Shown: in pieces, positions 37,264-48,532 of the stretch
Layout: each line of letters starts with the position of its first letter
How positions within the stretch are numbered: the stretch's first letter is position 1
DNA from: Pseudomonadota bacterium
Lineage (GTDB): Bacteria; Desulfobacterota; Binatia; Binatales; Binataceae
Assembly: GCA_021323675.1 (NCBI GenBank)
Contig: JAJPKP010000007.1
Location: forward strand, 1-64,000
Direction: 5' to 3'
Length of the DNA stretch: 64,000 nucleotides
Translations under genes and position numbers: made by a program
Notes under the pieces: model-generated
Databases searched by the model: none
What the model saw: the letters and a program-made list of their open reading frames with translations, nothing else
What the model was told of the DNA's origin: nothing

Positions 37264-38226
37264 TTATCGCTTCAGGTCAGACAGAAACTCTAGCATCGCC
37301 TGGTTCACTTCCCGCGGCTTCTCCTGCTGAGTCCAATGGCCCGATCCCTTGATCAGGACGGTCTTGCGGAGGTTCGGCACCCAGTTCCGCATCCCTTCCG
37401 CCATCTCGGGCCGCAGCACGACGTCGAGTTCCGCCGTGATCATCAACGCAGGCTGATTGATTCGCTGTTCGAGGGTGGCGCTGTCTTCCCAGTTGCGATC
37501 GATGTTGCGGTACCAGTTGAGACCGCCGCGGAAGCCGGTCTTCGTAAATGCGCGCACGAACACCTGGAAATCTTCTTCGGTCAGGAATTTGCCGTGCGGA
37601 CGATCCGGCATGCGATCGAGGATGCCGCCGCCGGACGGGCCGAACACTCCCGGCGGCGCCTTGCGCATCTCCTCGGGATCGATATTCACCGGATCCTGGT
37701 AGAAGCCGTTGAGCGTCCGCGCGACATCGCGCTCCAGCTCCGATTCGGCGACGCCGGGCGTCTGGAAATATAGAACGTAATGGAAATTCCCGGCCGCCAT
37801 CGCGCGCATCGCATCCGTCGGTTTCATCGGCGCCCGCGGGATAAAGGGCGTGTTGATTCCGATCACGCGCTCGATGCGGTCCGGGTACATCATCGGCGCG
37901 TTCCACGCCGTCATCCCGCCCCAGTCATGGCCGACGATGACGCATCGCGCGATCCCGAGCGCATCCAGCATCCCGATTACATCGGTGACGATCTGCTTCT
38001 GCGAATATGCTTCGATTGGCTGCGGACAATCGGTGTCGCCGTAGCCGCGCTGGTCGGGCGCGATCGCGCGAAAGCCGGCCTCGGCCAGCGCTTTGATCTG
38101 ATGGCGCCAGGAGTACCAGATCTCGGGGAACCCGTGGCACATCACCACCGGAAAGCCGTCGCCCGCCTCCGCCACGTGCATCCGGATTCCGTTGGTGTTG
38201 ACGAAGTGATGCTTGATTTCAGCCAT
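37264..38226 (-). CDS. Epoxide hydrolase-like alpha/beta hydrolase
   Basis: This 320-residue protein has HGFPEIWYSW (31-40, oxyanion hole), GYGDTD, nucleophile Asp101 in VGHDWGG, and a terminal catalytic His in GSGHWTQQEKP. The Asp nucleophile with an HGFP start is diagnostic of soluble epoxide hydrolases. Expected reaction: epoxide to vicinal diol. It is cytosolic and monocistronic. Confidence 0.87.
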   Translation of the reverse strand: MAEIKHHFVNTNGIRMHVAEAGDGFPVVMCHGFPEIWYSWRHQIKALAEAGFRAIAPDQRGYGDTDCPQPIEAYSQKQIVTDVIGMLDALGIARCVIVGHDWGGMTAWNAPMMYPDRIERVIGINTPFIPRAPMKPTDAMRAMAAGNFHYVLYFQTPGVAESELERDVARTLNGFYQDPVNIDPEEMRKAPPGVFGPSGGGILDRMPDRPHGKFLTEEDFQVFVRAFTKTGFRGGLNWYRNIDRNWEDSATLEQRINQPALMITAELDVVLRPEMAEGMRNWVPNLRKTVLIKGSGHWTQQEKPREVNQAMLEFLSDLKR

Positions 38227-38406
38227 CGCGGAAAAACCTCCGAATCGGACGCTCGCGCCGTCCGCCGGGGCATCATCCGAAAATCCCCGCCTATATGCCA
38301 GCGGCGCCGGGGCGGGAAAGAAACCGGTTTGACAAGCGGCGGCTGATGACCTTATGTTCAGGTGCTAATCCACTAATACATCTTCAGCGGGCGGAGGTGC
38401 CCATCC

Positions 38407-39054
38407 ATGAGTCGCGACTTTGAATTCAAAGCCCTGCTGCGCGCTTATCGCAGCAGAATCATCAGCCAGGAAACCTTCGAGTCCGAGATGGGAGCGCTCG
38501 AAAGAAGCGCTTCCAACGGATCGACGGGCAACGGCGCCGGCTTCAAGGCCTTCGGGCGCACTTACAAGTGCGAGCGCGATGCGATCATCAGCTTCGTCGA
38601 CAAGGTCCGCGCGGGAGAGGCCAACGGCGGACAGGCGTTCGCCGCATGGGCGGAAGTCTGCACGACCGATTGCATCAGGACCGGACTGCGGATGGTTGCG
38701 GAGCGCGAGGCCTACCATTCGCGCGTCTTCGCCAAGCGGCTGGCGGAGCTCGGCGGCCAGCAGCGCGCGGATATCACCGAAGACGGGCGCAAGTTCACCG
38801 CCTATCTCGGCGACCCTTCGATACCCGACAACGTGAAGCTGCTCAAATTCGTCGAGCGCGTCGGCAAGCCCGAAGAAGCGATCAAGCCGATCTGCGATTT
38901 TGCCGAGCTGATCAAGGAAGACCTCGGCACCAAGGAAGCCCTTCGGCTGTTCGCGGAAGATGAAATGTCCACGGCCAGGTGGCTGTACGAGTCATGCGCG
39001 ATCCTGAATGCTCCCGCGAACGGAAAGTCCGCGGAAGCTTCGGCCTCGATGTAA
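38407..39054 (+). CDS. Ferritin-like helical protein of unknown function
   Basis: The 215 residues are mainly helical. EREAYHSRVFAKRL and a later EDEMSTARW provide Glu/His pairs at ferritin-like spacing, but a full four-ligand set is not certain. The N-terminus (DFEFKALLRAYRSRIISQETFESEM) looks like a helical hairpin. It is transcribed alone and ends in a strong terminator. Confidence 0.6.
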   Translation: MSRDFEFKALLRAYRSRIISQETFESEMGALERSASNGSTGNGAGFKAFGRTYKCERDAIISFVDKVRAGEANGGQAFAAWAEVCTTDCIRTGLRMVAEREAYHSRVFAKRLAELGGQQRADITEDGRKFTAYLGDPSIPDNVKLLKFVERVGKPEEAIKPICDFAELIKEDLGTKEALRLFAEDEMSTARWLYESCAILNAPANGKSAEASASM

Positions 39055-39083
39055 GGAATCGGCCGATCACCGCATCGGACAGG

Positions 39084-39112
39084 AGCGGGGCCGCGACCGG
39101 CCCCGCTTTTTT
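39084..39112 (+). terminator. Intrinsic terminator
   Basis: AGCGGGGCC (39084-39092) pairs with GGCCCCGCT (39099-39107), loop GCGACC, followed by a T-run through 39112. It ends the ferritin-like gene's transcript. Confidence 0.9.
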
Positions 39113-39204
39113 GTATTTCCCGCGTGCCGGCGGCCTGAACGGCTTTTCGCGGCGGGTTCGGCGTGGTAGTTGAACGCGAAGCGCGCACGTTTTGGAGATG
39201 ACAC

Positions 39205-39756
39205 ATGATTTCGCGAAAACAACGGGTTCCCTTTGCGGATACTTCGAAATTGCCGGCCGATTTCGGCGACCTCGAGCGCTACAAGGTCAACGGAAAGCTG
39301 GTCAATATCTTCGCCGTTCTCATAAACCATCCCAAGCTGTTCAAGGCCTGGATGCGGTTCGGCGGCTACATCCTGAGCGACGAGCAGACCCTGTCGCCGC
39401 GCGATCGCGAAATCGCGATTTTGCGAATCGGATGGCTTAACCAGGCGCAATACGAATGGGAGCAGCATGTCCGAATCGCCAAGACCACCGGCCTCAGCGA
39501 CGACGACATCGACCGAATCACCAAGGGACCGAAGTCCGGATGGGATCGCCACGATGCGGCGCTTCTGCAGGCGGCCGACGATCTGTTCGAGAACTCCGTG
39601 GTTTCGGACGTAACCTGGAAGACGCTCTCGGAGCGCTACAACACGCAGCAGATGATGGACCTGGTGTTCACCATCGGTCAATACAACCTTGTCTCCTGGG
39701 CCTTGAACAGTCTCGGCGTGCCGCTCGACGAGTATCTGCCTGGCGCCAGAAAATAA
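39205..39756 (+). CDS. Carboxymuconolactone decarboxylase (CMD) family protein
   Basis: This 183-residue all-helical protein has the CMD core SPRDREIAILRIGWLNQAQYEWEQHVRIAKTTGLSDDDI in consecutive pieces. The CxxC of AhpD-type peroxidases is absent, so it is closer to the decarboxylase-like or non-redox branch. ATG at 39205 follows GGAGA. A dienelactone hydrolase gene lies 33 bp downstream, which fits an aromatic ring-fission context. Confidence 0.87.
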   Translation: MISRKQRVPFADTSKLPADFGDLERYKVNGKLVNIFAVLINHPKLFKAWMRFGGYILSDEQTLSPRDREIAILRIGWLNQAQYEWEQHVRIAKTTGLSDDDIDRITKGPKSGWDRHDAALLQAADDLFENSVVSDVTWKTLSERYNTQQMMDLVFTIGQYNLVSWALNSLGVPLDEYLPGARK

Positions 39757-39789
39757 TCATTCGCGCGGCGATCATAGGAGCGAATTCGG

Positions 39790-40509
39790 ATGAAAACGGA
39801 AACCATCGAATACAATGACGGCGACGTGAAGCTGGTCGGCTATCTTGCCTACGACGACAAGAAGACCGGCAAGCGGCCCGCAATACTGGTGTGGCCGGAG
39901 GCGTTCGGGCTGGGCGAACATGCGAAGAAGCGCGCCGAGCGCCTGGCGGAGCTCGGCTACGTGGCGCTGGCGTGCGACCCGTACGGAAACGGCGCGCAGG
40001 CCTCGGATCTTCCCGGCGCGATGAAACTGGCGACGCCGCTGTTTGAAAATCCCGACAAGCTTCGCAAGCGGGGACGCTCCGCGCTCGACAAGCTCGCATC
40101 GTTGCCCCAGGTCGATTCAAGCCGCATCGCCGCGATCGGCTTCTGCATGGGTGGGACCTTCTCGCTGGAACTGGCCCGCGACGGCGCGCCGCTGCGCGGC
40201 ATCGTGTCGTTCCACGGCGGCCTTCAGACCCAGCGCCCGGCGGCGGCCGGCCAGGTAAAGGCCAGAATTCTGGTCTGCACCGGCGCCGACGATCCGATGA
40301 TCCCGGTGGCGCAGGTCAACGGGCTGGCCGAAGAGATGACCAAGGCCGGCGCCAACTGGCAGATCATCAGCTATCCGGGCACCGTGCACAGCTTCACGAA
40401 CGTCGATGCGGACGCCGTGGGGATGCCGGGAATCAAGTACAACAAGCACGCCGACGAGCATTCCTGGCGAGCGATGAAGTCCTTTTTCGAGGAAATTTTC
40501 GCCGCCTGA
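39790..40509 (+). CDS. Dienelactone hydrolase family protein
   Basis: This 239-residue alpha/beta hydrolase has the catalytic triad Cys119 (GFCMGG), Asp168 (GADDPMIP) and His200 (TVHSFT). Cys as nucleophile is characteristic of dienelactone hydrolases. The start follows AGGAG. It follows a CMD-family gene, and the two could act in the same lactone pathway. Confidence 0.88.
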   Translation: MKTETIEYNDGDVKLVGYLAYDDKKTGKRPAILVWPEAFGLGEHAKKRAERLAELGYVALACDPYGNGAQASDLPGAMKLATPLFENPDKLRKRGRSALDKLASLPQVDSSRIAAIGFCMGGTFSLELARDGAPLRGIVSFHGGLQTQRPAAAGQVKARILVCTGADDPMIPVAQVNGLAEEMTKAGANWQIISYPGTVHSFTNVDADAVGMPGIKYNKHADEHSWRAMKSFFEEIFAA

Positions 40510-40678
40510 ACCATCCATCGCGGGCCGCGCGCCGCATCCTGCCGCTCCGGCCTGCCGAACCTACCCCCTCCCCAAGATGCGCCGCCGCCTTCGCGATAAA
40601 AATTGGACTGTGAATCCAATATCTGTCGGGATCGTCCAATATCCGATGGCAGGTTGAACTGTCGAAAGGACCGGCGAG

Positions 40679-41473
40679 ATGGACTTTCTGCTCTATTGGT
40701 CGACTCCGGCTCAGATTGCCTTCGTGGCGATCGTGTTCGGCGGCGGCAGCGTGCTCGGATTGTACGTCGTCAGGCATCTGGTCCCGGTCGATCGCCTGCA
40801 GAAAAACCACGAAGTGGCTGGAGTCACCTTCGGCGTCCTGGGCGCGTTCTATGGGCTGGTGCTGGCCTTCGTCATCGTCGCCGCCTGGGAGCGCTTCAAC
40901 CTCGCCAACGCCAACGCGCACGATGAAGCGACCGCGCTCGAAAGTCTCTACAAGCTCGGCGCGGCGTTTTCGGATCCGATGCGCACAGAGCTCGATTCCG
41001 CGGTGATGGACTACACGCGCCGCGTGGTCGACGAAGAATGGCCGAAGATGGCGACAATGGGCTACAACATCCGCGATGCCACCGGCGCCCACCGGCTCTG
41101 GTCGATCGTGCTCTCGTACCACACCTCGGACAGCCACGAGCAGATGCTGCTGGACAAGGCGATTGACGAGCTGAACGAGATCAGCCAGGCGCGCAGCCAG
41201 CGATTCATCTTCTACGAAGACGATCTGCCTTCGGTCGTATGGTTCGTAATTTATCTCGGATGCCTGATTACGATCGGGTTCAGTTATTTTTTCGGCAGCC
41301 ATGTGTTCCGCGCGCAGGTGGTGATGTGCGCCTTCTTTTCAATTCTGCTCGGAATCACCATTCTCGCGATCATCGAACTGGCCCATCCCTACCAGGGCGT
41401 AGTCACGATTTCGGATGAACCGTTCCGCTACGCGCTGGCGCGGATGCAGGAGCTTGCGCATTACAAGATGTAA
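40679..41473 (+). CDS. DUF4239 (bestrophin-like) membrane protein, copy 1
   Basis: This 264-residue protein has an N-terminal helix pair (about 8-32 and 48-70), a soluble middle, and a second helix pair (about 182-238). The pattern and the conserved stretch VAGVTFGVLGAFYGLVLAF match DUF4239. A close paralog follows 97 bp later. Function is unproved; an anion-channel-like fold has been suggested for the family. Confidence 0.82.
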   Translation: MDFLLYWSTPAQIAFVAIVFGGGSVLGLYVVRHLVPVDRLQKNHEVAGVTFGVLGAFYGLVLAFVIVAAWERFNLANANAHDEATALESLYKLGAAFSDPMRTELDSAVMDYTRRVVDEEWPKMATMGYNIRDATGAHRLWSIVLSYHTSDSHEQMLLDKAIDELNEISQARSQRFIFYEDDLPSVVWFVIYLGCLITIGFSYFFGSHVFRAQVVMCAFFSILLGITILAIIELAHPYQGVVTISDEPFRYALARMQELAHYKM

Positions 41474-41569
41474 CTCGGCGACAATAGAGACTGGTTGCGC
41501 GAAGGCGGCGGGCCGCGAACGTATCGGCGGCCGCATTGCCCGAACTTCCGGTCCGGCGAGGAATATACG

Positions 41570-42457
41570 ATGGACTTTCTGCTCTATTGGTCAACTCCGG
41601 CTCAGATCGCCTTTGTCGTAATCGCGTTCGGCGGCGGCAGCGTGCTCGGTCTTTATGTCGTCCGGCACCTGGTTCCGGTCGATCGCCTTCAAAAGAACCA
41701 CGAAGTGGCCGGCATCACGTTTGGAGTGCTGGGAGCATTTTACGGATTGGTGCTTGCCTTCGTAATCGTGGCCGCGTGGGAACGCTTCAACGAGGCAAAT
41801 ACCAACGCCCATGATGAAGCGACCGCGCTCGAGAGCCTCTACAAGCTCGGCGCGGCGCTTCCGGATCCGGTGCGCACGCAGCTCGATTCCGCGATTCTCA
41901 CCTACACCCACAACGTGGTCGAACGGGAATGGCCGATGATGGCCTACAAGAATTATCAGAAGCAGAAGACCGGCGCCCACGAACTCTGGTCGCTCGTTCT
42001 CTCCTACCATCCGGCTGACAGCCGCGAGCAGATGCTGGTGGACAAGGCGATCGATCAGCTCAACGAGATCAGCCAGGCGCGCAGCCAGCGCTTTCTTTTC
42101 TATGACGACGACCTGCCTTCCGTGGTGTGGTTCGTAATCTATCTCGGATGCGCGATCACCATCGGGTTCAGCTATTTCTTCGGCAGCCACGTATTCCGTG
42201 CGCAGGTGATAATGTGCGCGTTCTTTTCGATCCTGCTCGGCGTCACCATCCTCGCCATCCTCGAACTCGCGCATCCCTACCAGGGCGTCGTTACGATCTC
42301 GGACGAACCGTTCCGCTATGCGATCGCGCGGATGGAAGATCTCAAGGGCTACAAGATGGCGAATGTCGCGCTCGCGGATGCTCCGGGCGCCTCGAAACAG
42401 GCGCTCGCCGACGCCGATTCCGGCGGCCGCGACGCCGTTCCGCTCGGGCATCGATGA
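41570..42457 (+). CDS. DUF4239 (bestrophin-like) membrane protein, copy 2
   Basis: This 295-residue paralog of the preceding gene is nearly identical over the membrane helices (MDFLLYWSTPAQIAF at both starts) but differs in the middle and carries an extra C-terminal tail of about 32 residues (from YKMANVALADAPG). ATG at 41570 follows GGCGAGGAA. Tandem duplication with differing tails suggests hetero-oligomers or early divergence. Confidence 0.82.
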   Translation: MDFLLYWSTPAQIAFVVIAFGGGSVLGLYVVRHLVPVDRLQKNHEVAGITFGVLGAFYGLVLAFVIVAAWERFNEANTNAHDEATALESLYKLGAALPDPVRTQLDSAILTYTHNVVEREWPMMAYKNYQKQKTGAHELWSLVLSYHPADSREQMLVDKAIDQLNEISQARSQRFLFYDDDLPSVVWFVIYLGCAITIGFSYFFGSHVFRAQVIMCAFFSILLGVTILAILELAHPYQGVVTISDEPFRYAIARMEDLKGYKMANVALADAPGASKQALADADSGGRDAVPLGHR

Positions 42458-42571
42458 ACATCCGGCCGCGCTCTTCGAGACTCGGCGCCCGCGGGCGGCG
42501 CGTGGCGGACATAGCAGCCGCTCTTACGCGACGGGGGCGTTTGAGCGACAATCGTTGAAGCGCGGCTCTCG

Positions 42572-44902
<2,331 letters not shown>

Positions 44903-44994
44903 GCCGATCGGCGGCGAAGCGCCACGGCCCCGGCGAGCGGCCGCGCAAAGGGTCGCGAGCGCCGGCCTCACCGACAGCGTAAAATCGCATCGCC

Positions 44995-46245
44995 ATGACC
45001 GCCTCTTCCTCCCGAAGCCATCGAGTGTTGAACCTCCTGCTGGCCGTCTTCGGTCTGACGCTTGGCCTTCTTATCGCGGAGATCGGCGCGCGACTCGCCG
45101 GCATCAAGCCTCTCGAGGTTCGATGCTACGACGCGGCCAGGGGATGGAAGCTGAAGCCGGGTGCGATCGGCACTCAACGCTCGGAAGGAGGCTCCGAGGT
45201 TAGAATCAACTCCGGCGGGTTTCGCGGCCCCGAGGTGCCGGTTTCCAGGCCGCCCGGCACTCTTCGAGTCGCGATCCTGGGCGATTCGTTTACCGAAGCG
45301 ATGCATGTTCCATACGAGCAATCGTTCAGCGCCGTCGTCGAGCGCGAGCTCGCGCGATGCGATCGAGCCGCGGGAAAAAAGGCCGAGGTTCTCGATTTCG
45401 GGGTAAGCGGCTACGGGACCGGCCAGGAACTGCTGACACTGCGATTCCAGGCGTCGCGATATTCACCCGATATAGTCGTGCTGGCTTTCTTTGCGGGCAA
45501 CGATGTCAGCGACAATGTCGCCGCTCTCGATTCGGGATCGTGGGTCAACGGCGAGTTATGCCGGCCACATTTTGAAATGCGCGGCGGTTCTCCGGCGGAG
45601 ACTGACAGGTTCCGCGATTCGCTTCCCGCGAATCTATGGTGCCGCACCATATTCACGTTTAACCAGGTGGCAATTCTCGATTATCTCGAAGGTCCGGTTT
45701 CGATGATCAGCGGTGCGTATGACTCGCTGCATTCGAAAGACGCGTCGATCACCGGCCACGAACCCGGAATCGACGACCAAATCTACGGACCGCCCCCATC
45801 GCGGTCATGGAACGATGCCTGGCAGGTTACCGAACAACTGATCGCCGAAATGAACCGCGAGGTGAAGGCTTCAGGGGCGCGGCTGCTGGTCGTTACGCTC
45901 AGCACGCCGATTCAGGTCTATCCCGACCCGGCATACCGCGAAACATATTTGAAAGCCGTCGGCGGAACCGACCTCTTTTATCCCGAGCATCGCATTGCCG
46001 CGCTCGGCGAGCGCGAGGGTATCGCCGTCCTCAATCTGGCTCCGCAGTTGCAGGCATACGCCGACGAGCATCACGCCTTCCTGCACGGCTTCGCGAATAC
46101 CAGGATGGGCACAGGACACTGGAACGCTCTCGGACATCGAATCGCCGGAGAATCGATCGCGCGGCGGCTGTGCGGGATGGTCGAATCGAAACCGGGTCCT
46201 CAAGGCATGCGGCCGGGCTCAGCCTCCGGCGTGGCGCTGCGATGA
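44995..46245 (+). CDS. Membrane-anchored SGNH/GDSL-type hydrolase
   Basis: This 416-residue protein has an N-terminal membrane helix (about 12-34), then an SGNH fold. Block I GDSFTEA has the nucleophile Ser in ILGDSF, block III Asn is in FFAGNDVSDN, and the C-terminal His is in GTGHWNALGH. Extracytoplasmic SGNH enzymes with a signal-anchor often modify polysaccharide acetylation, but this is only a family hint. It converges with the phosphatase gene with a 27-bp overlap. Confidence 0.8.
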   Translation: MTASSSRSHRVLNLLLAVFGLTLGLLIAEIGARLAGIKPLEVRCYDAARGWKLKPGAIGTQRSEGGSEVRINSGGFRGPEVPVSRPPGTLRVAILGDSFTEAMHVPYEQSFSAVVERELARCDRAAGKKAEVLDFGVSGYGTGQELLTLRFQASRYSPDIVVLAFFAGNDVSDNVAALDSGSWVNGELCRPHFEMRGGSPAETDRFRDSLPANLWCRTIFTFNQVAILDYLEGPVSMISGAYDSLHSKDASITGHEPGIDDQIYGPPPSRSWNDAWQVTEQLIAEMNREVKASGARLLVVTLSTPIQVYPDPAYRETYLKAVGGTDLFYPEHRIAALGEREGIAVLNLAPQLQAYADEHHAFLHGFANTRMGTGHWNALGHRIAGESIARRLCGMVESKPGPQGMRPGSASGVALR

Positions 46246-46824
46246 CTGATTGCCGATTACCTGCGGCTTGAGAAATCTTCCCTCGCGATGCTCGACCAGC
46301 ACGATTCCGCAGTTCGGCGGCACGTGCGCATCCTCCCATCGCCCGGTGACATATGCCCACATCGAGACCATCACGCCCCCGTGGCTCACCACCACCACGT
46401 CATCGTCGGGAAAACGCACGACCAGCTCGTCGAGAATCGGCCCGACCCGATCGCGCACATGTTCGTACGATTCTCCACCCGGCGGAACCCATGCCCACGG
46501 GCGCGAAGGATCGTAGCCCTCCGCTTCGAGGATCGATTCGTACGGGCGGCCCGCAAACTCTCCGGTATGCCGCTCATGCAAACCTTCGCGAATTTCGAAG
46601 GGCAGATTCAGAACTTCGGCGATGATTGCGCCGGTGTCGCGGGCGCGAACATACGGACTGGTGATGACGATTCGCGGGCGGGCGATTTCGGCGATAGCCG
46701 CGGCGGCATCACGCGCCTGCCTGCGGCCGAGGTCCGTCAGCGGCAGCGTCATCGGAGTCGTCGTGAAAATGCGCGTGACGTTGCCTTCGCTCTCGCCATG
46801 ACGCACCAGCACCAATCTCGCCAT
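46219..46824 (-). CDS. Histidine phosphatase (phosphoglycerate mutase-like)
   Basis: This 201-residue protein starts MARLVLVRHGESEGN, with the RHG catalytic His, and has a second His in VVVVSHGGVM. The start at 46824 places RHGE at residues 8-11, as usual; the upstream extension to 46854 is not conserved. Substrate could be a sugar phosphate or a nucleotide precursor. Confidence 0.87.
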   Translation of the reverse strand: MARLVLVRHGESEGNVTRIFTTTPMTLPLTDLGRRQARDAAAAIAEIARPRIVITSPYVRARDTGAIIAEVLNLPFEIREGLHERHTGEFAGRPYESILEAEGYDPSRPWAWVPPGGESYEHVRDRVGPILDELVVRFPDDDVVVVSHGGVMVSMWAYVTGRWEDAHVPPNCGIVLVEHREGRFLKPQVIGNQSSQRHAGG

Positions 46825-46958
46825 CTTTGCTTTCCCTTCGGATGATTTGCGCATCCCCGCGCTTCACGAGCATTCTGATCGCGCGCGGGAAACGACGCTA
46901 CGCCTCGCGAGGGGCCTGCCGGTCCCGCTTGATGCCGACGGCAAAGGGCGCGCGCCGC

Positions 46959-47501
46959 TCAGCCCTGTTTCCCCGCGCCCGTCCGCCGCGCCATCCGGGC
47001 GCGATCGATGAATCCGGTCTTGCCATATTTCGCGACCGATTCCTCGACCTCCCGGATCAGGTCCTTCGGCGGCTTTTCAAGATCGAGCGGTTGTCCGTAC
47101 GGCTGCTTCGCCTTCAGTCCCGTGTTCCAGTAAACCTCGAACCGGTTGCCTTCGGGATCGAAACCATAGACGCCGATCGCATTACCATGGGAAAGGACGA
47201 CATCGATTCTGACGCCGTTTTCCTTGAAGCGCCGGTAAAAGCCGAGCACGTCTTCGAGCGAGTTGCAGCGGAAGGAGATCTGCTGCACTACGCGCGCATC
47301 GCCGCCCACGTTGCGCCCGCGGCACAGCAGGAGTTCATGATGCTCTTCGTCCGGCCGCGAGCTCATGAAAACCATCCCGAGCTCCGGATCCTCGTCGCTG
47401 ATCGTGAGGCCGAGGATGTCGCGGTAGAAAGCTTTTTCCTTTTCAAGATCGTTGACGTGAAGCCCGACGTGCCCGAGTTTGTTGATCGATGGCGTATTCA
47501 T
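46959..47501 (-). CDS. Extradiol dioxygenase-like VOC protein
   Basis: This 180-residue protein belongs to the VOC fold. The metal-binding triad of extradiol dioxygenases can be read as His in KLGHVGLHV, His in EEHHELLL and Glu in GNRFEVYW. It is a different subtype from the PhnB-like proteins at 17-21 kb. It follows a FAH-family gene by 16 bp, a pairing seen in meta-cleavage pathways, where the dioxygenase opens a catechol and a FAH-fold enzyme processes the product. Confidence 0.8.
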   Translation of the reverse strand: MNTPSINKLGHVGLHVNDLEKEKAFYRDILGLTISDEDPELGMVFMSSRPDEEHHELLLCRGRNVGGDARVVQQISFRCNSLEDVLGFYRRFKENGVRIDVVLSHGNAIGVYGFDPEGNRFEVYWNTGLKAKQPYGQPLDLEKPPKDLIREVEESVAKYGKTGFIDRARMARRTGAGKQG

Positions 47502-47517
47502 CGTGCGCCTCCTGCCT

Positions 47518-48459
47518 TCAGCGTTGTTGCTTGACGAGCGGCCCGGTCGGATTGCCGGCCGCGAAATTCCGCCACGGCGCGCGCGATGCGACCACGCGGT
47601 TGCGCAGCACGCCGATACCCTCGGTCTCCATCTCGACAAGATCTCCAGCCGCGAGCCGCTTGTTTCCCGCGTAGGTCCCCAGCGAGATCACATCGCCCGC
47701 TTCCATCAGCGTATAGTCCGAGCAATAGGCCAGGACTTCATAAGGATCGAAGATCATCGCGGCGGTGTTTCCGCTGCGCCGCACCTGCCCGTTTATCCGC
47801 ACTTCCATCCTGAGGTTGCGCGCGTCGGGCAGTTCCTTGCTGGTCACGATCCACGGGCCCATCGGACAGAACGTCGCGAAATTCTTCGCATAGCTGTACG
47901 GCTGCCCCATCTTGAGCCGCTCGCGCTGGCGATCGCGCGCGGACACGTCGTTGCAGATGGTGTAGCCGAAGATGTAGTCCGGCGCTTCGGACGGGCGAAT
48001 ATGGCGGCAGTCACGCCCCACGATCAGCGCCAGCTCGTGCTCTTCATCCACCACCTGTGGAAACGGCGGCAGCTCGATCTCGTCTTCATGCGCGATCAGG
48101 TTGCAGGCGTACTTGGCAAAGATGATCGGCTCGTCGAAAAAGCTGAGCTTGCTCTCCTCGATATGCTCGCGATAGTTGAGCGCCAGCGCGAGAATTTTGG
48201 GCGGACGCAGGACAGGCGGAAGCCACTTCGGATTCGCGACAATATAGCCCGCGAGCTTTCCCGCGCGCTCGAGTTGCTCGATGCTTTCCGCGGCGACCGC
48301 GTCGATGTCGATTCCCGACCGGATCATCGCGAGTGTCGAGTCCGCGCATTCAAGACGAGGATGCGTCGTGCGCAGCGCGCGGGTGAGATCGATGGTCTGG
48401 CCGCCGGATGCGACCCCTGCGTGCGCTTCAGCTCCCGCGCGAAACGACAATAGCTTCAT
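47518..48459 (-). CDS. Fumarylacetoacetate hydrolase (FAH) family protein
   Basis: This 313-residue protein has the FAH fold. Metal-binding and catalytic motifs include the LALNYREHIEES segment, DEEHELALIVGRDCRHI and GYTICNDVSARDRQ, with GAGDVISLGTYAG-like sequence near the end. The product class is acylpyruvate or 2-oxo-enoate hydrolysis or decarboxylation. It is the first gene of a two-gene operon with the dioxygenase-like protein. Confidence 0.87.
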   Translation of the reverse strand: MKLLSFRAGAEAHAGVASGGQTIDLTRALRTTHPRLECADSTLAMIRSGIDIDAVAAESIEQLERAGKLAGYIVANPKWLPPVLRPPKILALALNYREHIEESKLSFFDEPIIFAKYACNLIAHEDEIELPPFPQVVDEEHELALIVGRDCRHIRPSEAPDYIFGYTICNDVSARDRQRERLKMGQPYSYAKNFATFCPMGPWIVTSKELPDARNLRMEVRINGQVRRSGNTAAMIFDPYEVLAYCSDYTLMEAGDVISLGTYAGNKRLAAGDLVEMETEGIGVLRNRVVASRAPWRNFAAGNPTGPLVKQQR

Positions 48460-48532
48460 TGCCCGCCCTCCGCGTTGCGTGCCCCAGTCTAGCGCAACCC
48501 GGAGAATCCGGGGTAATTGCCCTCGCGATCGC

